From Chondrilla cf. caribensis (taxonomy: Eukaryota; Porifera; Demospongiae; Chondrillida; Chondrillidae): a stretch of 64,000 bases of DNA. The notes beneath the pieces were generated by a model. The model had not been told where the DNA came from. It searched no databases and was given only the letters and a program-made list of their open reading frames with translations. Below, one piece after another: positions 35,714-55,959 of this stretch. A program made the position numbers and the translations under genes. Where the stretch lies: positions 2,455,001 to 2,519,000 of the forward strand of contig OZ026565.1 of NCBI GenBank assembly GCA_964020155.1, written 5' to 3'. Numbering within the stretch: the stretch's first letter is position 1; each line of letters begins with the position of its first letter.

Positions 35714-36292
35714 GAACACAACTGATCGTTATCGAAGTGACAGTCGACATATCTTGACGGTTGGACACTGTAATTATCTGAGGTGAACTCAAAATCGTAT
35801 CGTATGATATCCAAGTTGAATGAATCTGTTCCTGGACTGACACGAGCTATGTTCAATGATATTTCTGTGTCCGACTTCTTCGTTATAATGCTCAGGATGT
35901 CCCTCTCGCTCAACGGGGTTCCCGATGGCTACATTCTTCGACCATATCTCCGTGTTGAGGTCGCTCAGACGAACTAGCTCACAAGAAGTATTCGTACAGA
36001 GCAGGGCGGTATCGGACGACAGGTCGTCAGACTGGAGGAAAGAACCAGAAGCTGTCCCGAAGAAGCTACCTTGAGAGTCCTGATGGTTTCTACGTCCTCA
36101 TTCACGGAATAAATCTCAGATTCGCCAGTGCTACCAAATATCACGACTAGAACTAAAACTACATAAATCCCGACCTTGTCCACCAAGCAAGCCATTTCGA
36201 GTCGTGCATCGAGTAAACTGCGTCTGTTGTCGGAACGGGAACGATTACCTCGATCACGTCAGTTCATACGTACCTTGCCCCATATATATGAG

Positions 36293-36394
36293 ATATGTAT
36301 AGGTTATACAATGGGAACGGAAGGTTTAGCCTTTTAAATACCTGAGGGCGGAGCTCGCTAAACCTTCCGTTCCCATTGTATAACCTATACATAT
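36293..36394. repeat. 38-bp perfect inverted repeat upstream of D
   Basis: Arms 36,293-36,330 and 36,357-36,394 are exact complements around a 26-bp loop. The structure begins about 100 bp upstream of the D ATG, in its presumed promoter. Perfect arms imply recent origin or a fold-back element; it encodes nothing. Confidence 0.9.
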
Positions 36395-36741
36395 ATAGGC
36401 ATACCCTAGCTATATGTTCTATATGCTCTATATAGATTATATAATATATATATTATATATATATATCATATCTTATATGTGATGTGAATTTATTATAATC
36501 GAACATTAAATTTGATCTTATTAATTATAACTCAGTATACATTCAATAATAATAATATAATAACTACGAAAGTGCAAAAATAATTTGTGAATTGATGACA
36601 AAAAGTTACAAAATGCATAGAAAACTGAAAGCAAGCACCAGATTATGCCATACGGATGAAATTAATAATATTGATGACTAAATTAGTTACCACACACATT
36701 TATCACAGCTAACTAAATTTAATGTGAAGTCCATTATCATA

Positions 36742-45137
<8,396 letters not shown>

Positions 45138-45978
45138 TGCGAATACTTGGATCGAGCGTCGATATCGATCGGCCAAAAATGACAGCAAAAAATGTTCGGT
45201 TTACAACGTAACTATAATATATCCTTACACTTTGTGCCACTTATTATATGAACACGAATACCATGCAGCGTGCAAAATGCAATTAGGAGTGGAGGTCAGG
45301 AAACCACAGTACAACAAAGTGTGTAAAAATGTTTATTACGCTTGAATGCTCATAAATATTATTGTAGAGTCAGTCTCTGAAGCACTTCATGTACACTCAT
45401 TCATTTCAGGTGATTCAGGTGAGGCTTATGGCTTATTAGGCTACCGCATTGTATTGAATTATTTCTATTCATAATCTTATTATAATACACTGCATACATG
45501 TTTATTTGTGAAAGTGATACAGAAGAGGGTCACTATATATGGCTACAAAATGGTGGAATTTTGGAGTTGAATTCAATCAACCAATACTAGTGGTATAATT
45601 ATAATTGCACATCACGTGGTGGAGCATGCAATTCATTAAATCAACCAATAATAGTGGAATAGTGAAATTATGATGAATATTCCTCATATTCATCATAATT
45701 ATATAACTCAGAGGCGGGTTATAATTATTACATTTCATTTAAAAAATGAAAATTAATTATATATTATGATACCATGATAACATTAGATATGCAATTATTT
45801 GATTATTAATACTGAAATATCATAGCTAGTGTCAACCATATTATTTATTTAAATAACATTATAATAGAATAATATGAATACCATGTGCACTCTTAATAAA
45901 AAGAAAACCATAAAAAAAGAAAAATAAATGTCATTTAGTGGCTAAAACACACAAATACTATAATAATATTATTATAAC
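45138..45978. other. Intergenic A2-B2
   Basis: Near-copy of 8,656-9,589, with small losses and the same 15-bp hairpin (45,666-45,700). No gene seen. Confidence 0.6.
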
Positions 45979-47003
45979 TCAGGAGTTGAATACTGACCCC
46001 TTATTCTCTAGAGCTGCTGTCTCACAGTTGAGTCCCCTCATGGTGACATGATCGGGTGGAAGCATACCAACTGGTGGGAGGTCGTACGCTGGGTTCTTGG
46101 TCAATTGGACATTCATCGATTGATCAGGATCAACATTGATGTACATACGGCTCTCATCAACCTCACTGGTCCTCACCTCACACTCCCCATCAGATGGTGT
46201 CTGCTGGATGGTCTGGTTTGGTGGTTCCTGGCTGGTGACCACTGGTGGAGGTAGGGGGTCGTTCCCACTCATATCCATGTATTGTTCAGGGTCATTCTCC
46301 TCATTCTGCACTCCAGGGTTTATGAAAGTCTCTCCTCCATCCATCACCTCGTACTCCTCAACTTCCTCCACCTCTACATATCCATCAGCATCCTTCACTT
46401 GTTCATACTCTTCGTCTTTAACGTCACTGTAATAGTTGGCAGGTGCTCCCTTGCCTTGAAATAGCTCTACAACTGTGTACATATATTATGTGAAAACACT
46501 ACTGTAACACTAAATGCTTTAAAACTACATGATTATTTAATATTCTTTTAAGTTAGTTACAGACTATTTTATCACAACTATATGCATCAAACAGTACAGA
46601 ACATTACAGAATGCACACCTTTCATTTGAGAGTACTCCACAACCACTTGAGAAGCCATGTTCTCCACTTGTTGTTTGAGTTCTTCTTGTCTCTTCAGATT
46701 CATCTCTTGTTCTCTTTCAATTCTTTCTTGTAGCTTAATTGCATGAGCTTCTGCTTTCATCTCATTTTTCTTGTAGCACTGCACACACAGCAGAAGATCA
46801 GGAAAATCAAAATCATGCAAAAACTATCAATCCACATACGTCTATATACTACTGGGACTATGATGATGATTGTATCCACTGTATACTCCTACGTACCAAT
46901 TGGGACACCATCACGTCCACCAACAACGACCTGTGGATTATAATGAAATTCATCAAATAGAGTACATGTGTACATTTAGTGTACGTGGATATGTATATTA
47001 GTA

Positions 47004-47239
47004 CTTGTATCCTGGTTGAGGGGAGGATCAAAGAGAAATCTGTGCGTACATAAGCCATGTAGCATAAGTTAGTGATACAGCACAGGTCACCGGACAGGTA
47101 TCATTGTTAGGATTAATAATTGCGTGAGAACAAGGCAGGATATTAGTTAACACATTTTTATTGCATACAATATGTTGTATTGAGCCATGCACATATTTGC
47201 TGTATAAAATGTCTATCAATCACCACATCGGGATACAAG
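47004..47239. mobile_element. MITE with CTTGTATCC terminal repeats, B2 copy
   Basis: Duplicate of 10,573-10,808, carried along by the segmental duplication, with the adjoining hairpin at 47,256-47,348. Confidence 0.65.
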
Positions 47240-47400
47240 TTAGTTATATCCAGCCTAGGTGTGCTGCAGCAGATAAAGTGCTAACAAATTACCTCGGGCT
47301 TCACCCTCGATAATCAATTAGCACTTTATATCTGCTGCAGCACACCTATAGGCAGGATATATAACTATTACATGCACATTCATGCATGTGGACTATGTTT

Positions 47401-47438
<38 letters not shown>

Positions 47439-47499
47439 ATACTACTACAGTACTATTACTACTACTATAATTTCTATTATATATCATACAAGGTAATAA

Positions 47500-47758
47500 T
47501 TAACACCTTCCATTTCGTAATGCACATTTCCATTATAAAAGGAATCAGGCTTGGGTCCACAAATTTGCAAGCCCACAAAGATCAAAAGGGGATCAAATCA
47601 TGTTTACACATTCAAAACACAAAACAAATAACAATAATCAATGTGTTCAATAAACTTGCAGCTGTTACAGCTGATGCCTCTATGGGTTTACAAATTTGTG
47701 GACCCATGCCTGATTCCTTTTATAATGGAAATGTACATTACAAAATGGAAGGTGTTAA
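47500..47758. mobile_element. TTAA-flanked MITE, B2 copy
   Basis: Duplicate of 11,070-11,328 with intact TTAA flanks (47,500-47,503 and 47,755-47,758) and long inverted arms. Confidence 0.75.
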
Positions 47759-47764
47759 TTGAGG

Positions 47765-47765
<1 letters not shown>

Positions 47766-47830
<65 letters not shown>

Positions 47831-47856
47831 CGCACACACAAACACGCACACACACA

Positions 47857-47933
<77 letters not shown>
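47766..47933. repeat. (CA)n microsatellite, B2
   Basis: Counterpart of the B1 tract at 11,336-11,497. A poly-A run at about 48,337-48,360 in the next intron is also longer here than in B1. Confidence 0.95.
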
Positions 47934-47936
<3 letters not shown>

Positions 47937-50232
47937 TACTCACAATAACAGGTGCTGAGGTCCTTCCACCTGGTCTAGTTTGTGGAGGTGTACAGGCTAC
48001 ACTGTCCTCAGTGATCCTGACCACAGGACATGGTTCTCCACCAACAGTGATGTTGTAGTCTGCTTCTCTCACATTATCCAGATTTGACCCCTGTGTATGC
48101 ATATAATATTATACAAACCCTCAATTATTAGCCAAAATATGGCATTAGACACCTCATTCTAACTAGGTGTACCTACAGCAATGTGCTCAGACCTCCCTAC
48201 AGACAGATGTAGATCTTGTGATATCGCAAACATATTTTGACACAATTATGAATGTGTAAAATGGATGTAGCAATGGTACCCTTCCAATGTCTTCAATGAC
48301 AGGTTGACAAATGCAACTGTTCAATGGCAAAAATCAAAAAAAAAAAAAAAAAAAAAAAAAACGCTATGCAAAAGGTTGAAAATAATTGCTTAGAAAGCTT
48401 AGATTGCTTCAAGGTACCTAATGTATGACTAGCGATGGGCAATATCCACTTGTCAATGACAGTATTCAACTAAAATATCTCCATTGATACCCTAGCTCAA
48501 CATCCCAATATTCCCTTGCTTAGAACTGCATGACCACCTACAATTGTAAGCTTGAACATTTTCAACCCCTCTCTGTAGACCTCACAATAACCTGTGCTAG
48601 TCTATAGGTATGCATCAGCAAGAAAAAAACTGGTAGGCAACATTATCACTGCTGTAGTACACCTGGACAGGCTACAGCTATAACACAGAGTAACCAAAAC
48701 ATGAGGTCTGGTTGCATGTACATGTATTCCTTAGCTTAGATTATAATCCTGGTATACTCACTGATATAGTAAGAAGTATGTTACTGTTCTCTGCATATTG
48801 AGTTGGAGAAGATCCATTGAACACAGGATCAGCTACTGCTCTCAGAGGTTGGACTGAGGACAGACTAGACAGTACTTGACCATCAAATGTCAATGAATAG
48901 TCCAGACTTGCACCACTAGTGACATTGGTCAGTTCAGGAATCATACACAATAGCTGAGTGAGTGAAACCACTGTACAGGTCTTTAAGGAGAAAGTAAATT
49001 ATGTATGCCTATACAACACTCACTGTGCTTACAAGATGTACTATAATGTATGTACACTAAAGTATAGGGTCATCAGTGCAGTATGATTGTACAGACTCCA
49101 CTCACCACATTGACCAGCTGAACACCAGCTGCAGTGAGTGTCAACATTGGAGACACAGCAGCATCCAGGTTGGTACCAACAATAATCAGAGGAACTCCAC
49201 CACTGGAGGGGGCATGTAACCAACCACAACAGCTTGTAACCAACAGGAAGTGAACAACACCATCACAACACTCACCCTTGAAGTAGACTCTCCTCCTGAC
49301 CAACATCGACACTGTCAAATAGTCCACTGAACACAGGTAGGAGGTACTCCAACTGAACATTACCATTAGAATAGACATTGCCGTCAATGTTGACAAAGAT
49401 AGTCCCTCTCTGACCACTTGATACAGAGCTTGATACATCAACTGTTCTACACAAGATGTGAGTGGAGTTGATCACACTGTATGGAGGGAGAGTGGGAAGG
49501 ACTGTGTCCTGGGGTTAAGGTTCAATGATGGGATCTGTACTTACATCACATCACTCAGGGGCAGTGTTGATGACGTCTGTCTCTTTCTTGATGAATTAAA
49601 CACTACAGCTACACTGGTTTGCTCAATATTACCAATGTCTAGATCCACACCTATCACAGATATGGTACTGCCTCCTCTAATGGGACTCTTGAGAGGCATC
49701 ACCATGGTTATCATAGGAGTGGTATATCTGTACCTTCCTGCATTATGAGGAACTTCACCACTGCGACTGAGAGTCACACCTACTTCTCCTTCAGATGTTG
49801 TTGGAGGAACAACACACGTTAGACGGCCGTGAGTACTTGAGTTTATTGGACACTCTCTCCCACCAATCTGAATAGTGACGTTCTCTCTAGGATAGGCACC
49901 AACATTACTTAGTCTACCTCTGATAGTGTAGAGAGTACCATGCACCTTCAACAGGACCAGCCGTTGGAGAGGTCTGGAATGGATGAGGATAGGATGCTAC
50001 ACTATAACCACCCAATACATACATTCACAAGGTCGACGCTTATTGTACAAACCTCATCAAATATCGGAGTTGGACACTGGTCAAAGTTTGGTGATTCAAC
50101 AAGAGAACCTGGACTGCAGGTCAGTGTGGACAGCATACAAGATCCACCACTAGCAGTGGTACAGTAGGCACAATTGAAGTTGTCGTTCAGTCCAATACAA
50201 CTAGAGCAGTCTGCAGCAAGCTCTGGACAGCT

Positions 50233-50910
50233 CAGGGCCGGCGCAACTGGTACGGCTACTACGGCCATGGCCGTACCACTTTTGACCATGGCCTTAAAAA
50301 ATTAAAATGTCACTAACATGGCATCAACCATAGATACTCGACCTCTATGCATCAACCAAAGATATGATAACCTTAACTGAATATTATTAGTCTAACATTG
50401 GTAAATGTAACATTGGCCCCCTTACAGAGAATTTCGTTCACAATTTCTTTCAAACTAAGCTTCATTATCTGATACTATGCTCGAAGTCGCCATGATGTCT
50501 ATTGCGCAACTTCTAAAACGCCGATTTTGAATGCCGAGACTAAGAAATTTGGCTGAAATTCGTGCGCTGAAGCTTCGTCGAAAGCGATAACTTCAGCGAA
50601 GGCTCTTCTGAACCTAAAAAAGACGCCATTACCACGTGAAACAGTAAAATTAATACAGATATGCCTCATTCATTTTTGTATAGCCACACACGTCTAATAA
50701 TTTTAGTTTTATAATAATAATATTATTGTTATGAAAAATAGAAGGGCGGTCAGAAATTTTAGCAGGGTATAGGGTGCCCTGCTAAAATGGCCTGGGGGAA
50801 ACACTGGACCGTATAATGATGCATCTAATTTCGTGTCATGTGAATGCTAACATGATTCACTATGCTACGCTGATGGCCGTACCACTACCGCAGAGCTTGC
50901 TCCGGCCCTG
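50233..50910. mobile_element. hAT-like non-autonomous transposon in the B2 PSI3 exon
   Basis: 678-bp element with termini CAGGGCCGGCGCAA and CAGGGCCGGAGCAA (one mismatch), flanked by CAGCT direct repeats (50,228-50,232 and 50,911-50,915). The empty site is visible in A1, A2 and B1. The CAGGGCCGG terminus is typical of hAT elements, but the duplication visible here is 5 bp rather than the usual 8. No transposase ORF. Confidence 0.85.
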
Positions 50911-52129
50911 CAGCTGTAGAGTACAACTGTATGAACAGACAGACAAGGAAGGGAATGAGAGGATGACAACAGTACATGTGAGGATGACCAGTGACACATA
51001 CAAAGAACCCATACAAATGGGTATCAGTACATGTAAACAACAAACAAACAATAAACATTGAAGTGTACATTCACACAACAAACCTCTCTGATCTGTTCTA
51101 CTGCTGGACTCAATAGGAAAGTTCATCATTGTGTTGTTGTTACTCCACAACAGTCTTGGAGGAGACTCAGTCTGGGGTTGTGGGATGGACACAGCACTGT
51201 CAATGTTACAGATAAGGGTAGAGCTGTTGTGGACCACAGCTGGGAAGGTTCTTCCTACATCACTCAGCTCACACTGATAGGAGTACCCAACAGGCTGGAT
51301 GTACAAGACAACACATCATCAATGTGTACATTAGACAATACAACTCATGCCAACACTCACTGGTGATATCAGATTCTGTGGATTCAGTATCCAGGACACA
51401 TTTGGTAGGGAGAGACCTTCGTGAAGGTAGTACCTACCGTCATCAGTACTGGAAGGTAGAACACGTGGACATGATCCACTGGTGCTCTGGTGAGGGAGAG
51501 GACAAGGAAGCAACAAGTGATTGGAGATAGGAAATATCTACATTGAATGTCAGTACACCACTCACCACTGGACTGGAGCTAAAGTCACCTCCGCTTGTTC
51601 TACAATCAAACTCAACTGGACACCAGTTACAGTTCAAGGAACTCAGACACGCATGAAGAACAACTAAAGAGATGAAGAATAGGTCGTGTACACACAGAGA
51701 GGAAGTAAAGGTGGGTTGGGAGTACTGTACATGAGGTGTACATGCATACACTCACTTGTCTCTCACTGAACAGTCATAGAAAGTCACTCCATCCACAACT
51801 AGCCCGAAATCAATGTTGTGAAGAGTTGACCTCAAAGTGAAGTTCACTGTTTGTGTGTCTACACAAGGAAGCCCAATAATATCCACGTACATAATACAAT
51901 GTATTTTAATATGTTACAATAGCGTATGCATGTAACATGTAGGTTGATATTACTGCGTTCTTTGGATTACATAATGTCTCACACATACAGTACACCTAAT
52001 AAGTACGTACATCAACGGATAACCCCAATATGCAGGGTGAACGGCAGGAGTGCTTTAAACCTTCCTCGTGAACAAACTTAGTTCAGTCAAATAGAAATGA
52101 ATCCAGGTACTATTAGGACTTTCTGTATG

Positions 52130-52675
52130 CAGTGTTGTGGGTAACGCATTACTCTGGTATTTAGTTACGTAATATTATTACACTACTGGTAATCAAGTAA
52201 TATAATGAAATACCTGTCTTGTAACGAATAATATATTACATTAGAAAAGTAACGCACTACTTCAATTGCATCCAATACTGATATTGGCTATAAATATAGT
52301 AATAAACAAAACAAAAGGCTTATTTTAAGGAGAAACATACATTCAATGGCTGTAAACTGACCCTCTCACCCACTAGTCATGGTTTCCTAGTTTATGTGCT
52401 GACCGAGAGTGACTCAATGTATTGTGCAACCAACCACATGATTTCAACAAACACGAGTTGGCAAGGGTACACAGAAAGATTGGAGACATGTGTACGAAAA
52501 CTGCTTTCTTTGGGTGGAAATATTATGTATCATTATGTATGTCAATGTAATATGTAATATTATTACTAGTTACATTTGATATTAAGTAATATGTAACTGT
52601 AACGAATTACATCAATGAAAAGTAATATGTAATAAGTAGTGTGATTACTTTTCAAAAGTAACGACCCCAACACTG
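52130..52675. mobile_element. hAT-like MITE (CAGTGTTG termini)
   Basis: 546 bp with CAGTGTTG/CAACACTG ends and a 7-bp direct repeat CTGTATG (52,123-52,129 and 52,676-52,682), in a B2 intron. The interior is rich in GTAATATTATTAC-like and AAAGTAACG motifs, as in known hAT MITEs. Absent at the matching place in A1 and A2. Confidence 0.8.
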
Positions 52676-53544
52676 CTGTATGAGAGGAGATATCCCATCC
52701 ATGACTAAAAATGTCAAATGAGAAAACCAGCTTACACATCAATTTGTTATGGTTACGCATGATGATAACAAAATTTATGGAGGTGAATTTAAATAGGATT
52801 TTCATGGTTACTATGGTAACACACACCTTTAACTACACAACAGAGAATGTGAGGATACAGCTGTGATATCCTGCTACCACCATGGGTAGCAAAGGAATGC
52901 TACTTGATGTTGGACTGACTACATTAAACTGAACTGACTACATTAGGGTCACTACCATTTATCACTCTACATTCTTTGCAAATATTTGACAATTTTGAGT
53001 CTATGATCTGTGAAATATACTTGTACTGCACACATCATGGGAAATCTGCTTGTTGTACATATTTACAATGACTTTTACACTCATACACTCCGTATATTAT
53101 GTACATAGCATGATATTGTGTACATTGAAGAATACACTATGTAAACATACTGCTATACCCACCTTCTCCCACAAAGGATGGTATATTTGGTACACTACAA
53201 GAGAACAAGTCTCCACTGACTGTTGTTAGTTCTCCACTACCAAAACCACCAAACACACACTGAAAGGACTCTCCAGACAGAGAACTGGGAAGGTTGGTAA
53301 TGGTTACATGCAGGCTACATTGATAGAGAGGTACGTACAAGTTGAAGTATTACATATAGGGACACTGCACACACACGATGACATATTTATTACAGAGGAC
53401 TAGAATAATTGAGATGGTTCCAGTTTGCATAAGAGTAGATGAACAAGTGTACTTATAACACACATGACCATACAAAAAGCTATACTAACACAAACAGACA
53501 CACATGGCATGGAGCATCACGCAAACACACACACATACACACAC

Positions 53545-53590
<46 letters not shown>

Positions 53591-54039
53591 ACACATACAC
53601 ACACATACACACACACAGGTGCACACACACACTACACATTTAAAATGTAAAGACACTATCTAACTTTATTCTTATACCCTAACTTGTACAAGCACAGGTT
53701 CTTAACAACAGTTTGGGGTTCCCTTGAACAAGTTTACTATTATACGAGGAGTGTTTACAAACTCACAATAGTTTGCTGTCCTCTTGAATACGACTTGACA
53801 TCTCCCGATATGGATTCAGCTGATAATATCTCAACAGTAAGACACTGTCCACTATCTTGGATCCACCTCAGAGACCTACTACTGTTGGCACATTGGCTAC
53901 TTCTGCTACACTTGTTCTCAACATGGCACCAACCACATAGTCTACCTCCACTTGTAGTACATGAACTACAATCAGTGAAGTTGGAGCATTCCTCAACAGG
54001 GAGACGGTAGACCTAGATGTGGAGGAATGGAGGACAGTA

Positions 54040-54075
54040 TGTGTGTGTGTGTGTGTGCGTGTGTGCGTGCGTGTT

Positions 54076-54106
<31 letters not shown>

Positions 54107-54170
54107 GTGCGTGTGTGTGTGTTTGTGCGTGTGTGCGTGTGTGTGTTTGTGTGTTTGTGTGTGTGTGTGT

Positions 54171-54208
<38 letters not shown>

Positions 54209-54211
54209 ACG

Positions 54212-54240
<29 letters not shown>
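54040..54240. repeat. (TG)n / (TGCG)n microsatellite, B2 intron 3
   Basis: TG tract ending in GTGCGTGCGTGC repeats next to the PSI1 acceptor. Confidence 0.95.
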
Positions 54241-54242
<2 letters not shown>

Positions 54243-55959
54243 ATACATACACACACAATTCACATGCAGTACATACAAAATGTCACCCGGAGTAACTCAC
54301 TGTAGTCTCAATTACTGCATAAACATAATCAGATCCTCTGGAATATGTCAGGGACTTCACAGATGATGACAAAGACCACGTACGTTCAGGTGAAGGATCA
54401 ACTTTGTTAGCAGTAAAGTTAACAGCTGTGTACTGTACAGGAATACATCATGGATGATGTACTGAACAATGGGACACAACGCAACACTGTACATAGTACC
54501 TTTCTAACTTCTCCTGTAGACAGTCCAGCAAACATCACCACAACTCCATCTACCAGGAACACGTCACTTGAAGACAACACTGTGGAAGAGAAGGAGTTCA
54601 GAGGAGTTTCCACCTGGAGTGGTTGAATTTGTGATGGTGGGCTGTTTACTACTTGTGTGGACAGTCTACCAGGTCAAACATCTCCAAGTCCTGGTATCCC
54701 AGGAAAAACAGCCAGGTCACACTCAGTAATGCTCTGCAGGAGAAAGGTGCACAATCCATCAGATGATAAAAATCAATGGGAGTGGACAATGTATATGTAC
54801 GTATATCATAAAATGAAGACTGTGCAACAGTAATTCACAACACCATTTGACAATATCATAGACTGTAATATAAACTCAAAACTATATGTTAAGTAACAAT
54901 ATATGTTTTCAGCAATACTAAACAGTCTGAATTAATCTATACGTCCAATCCCATTAGTTTTAAGCCTATAATAATATGTTGACGATCAGTGACTTGATGC
55001 AGATTCCACTTACACTGGTATCACATACTCCAATATTGCTACTGATCCATGGAAAAGGCAGTGTTATCATGTTACTCTGACAGTACTGCAGTAATCTTGT
55101 AGCAGTTGAGCCTATACTAGACAGTGGAAAACTACATGTATCAGAAGATCCTTCCTCTGACTCCACTGTCACCAACAACATGGCTTCACTGGCTCTGTTC
55201 TCTACTGTTAAGAAATTGGCATCTAACAAATCACTACTAAAGTCTGATAGTGTTGCACTAACTGTTCCACAGATGAGTTGAATCTCGTACCAGTCGTCCC
55301 ATACTGTAGTGCTATCACATAATCAAATCACTCGAACACGACCTCCACTTGCTTCAACATCGTCTGCGACTATGTACGTGTAGTTACCCACGGTTATTCC
55401 GCTGTGGTTGCAAATCGGTATTCTCAACGTCGGGCACCTCCTGTCTTTCAACGTTTCCGTTGGAAACACTGTATTCGCGATGGTAAAGACGATTATTAAC
55501 ACCGCTGTCGAACAATCCAGACATGACAAAGAACGTCTCTCCACTGCCACCAGTAAACCCTCTGCTGACAGAGTATCTGTTTCCTCTCGGAGCTCCTACT
55601 CCAGTTGATGCAGGTAGTGTCACGTTGACAAGAACATCCAAAGTGGACGAGTTGTAGATCGAACAAGGAGCAGTGTTCACAAGTTGACCACCGCTATTAA
55701 CCGAATTGGCCCAACACACGACGAGTCTACCTTCGTCTCTGGTCAGAGTCATTCCTTCGGGAGACTGTCCTTCGTTCCTGTCCATCTGGATCACTCCACT
55801 CAAGTCTCCATTGAGGAGATAGACCGTGTTGTCGTCCGAGACGAATACGTTACCAGATTTGCTCACTAAGGCGCTTCTGAAGGAGGTTAGGACACTGTTG
55901 GGATTGGATTGACAATCACTTTCTCGAACCAAAAGCAATAACAAAGCGACAAAGAACAT

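Larger units (their letters stand above)
29414..36195 (-). pseudogene. Gene D: 3'-truncated copy of gene C
   Basis: D matches C from the ATG (36,193-36,195, signal peptide near-identical) to part of the IPT exon at 29,414-29,610, then stops; membrane, coiled-coil and tail exons are absent. Recognisable parts: sema exon 1 (36195-35712), later sema exons near 34,790-34,950, 34,490-34,635, 33,970-34,125 and 32,775-32,900, PSI1 (31,240-31,475), the next exon (30,990-31,170) and PSI2 (30,500-30,700). Exon 1 lost 73 bp against C (junction 36043/36044) and gained one G near 35,920. The net change is in frame, but the stretch between is read out of frame and hits a stop at about 35,974. Exons 9, part of 10, and 13-17 are missing, and the PSI3 and IPT parts are fused. 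A secreted fragment is conceivable but unlikely. Confidence 0.8.
45979..55959 (-). pseudogene. Gene B2: decayed duplicate of B1
   Basis: Same exon order as B1. Homology to B1 stops at the initiator ATG (55,957-55,959), so the ancestral promoter is missing. Lesions: an 11-bp loss near 55,407 in the sema exon; CGA to TGA at 55,323-55,325; TGA at 54,674-54,676 in exon 2; a 678-bp transposon in the PSI3 exon (50,233-50,910); TAG at 46,889-46,891 before the membrane helix; and a 1-bp loss near 46,043 that replaces the last residues of the tail. The tail otherwise matches B1 (YMDM, YINVD, NPAYDLPPVG). The broken membrane-helix exon is shared with B1, so the gene was probably already defective before duplication. 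Confidence 0.85.
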
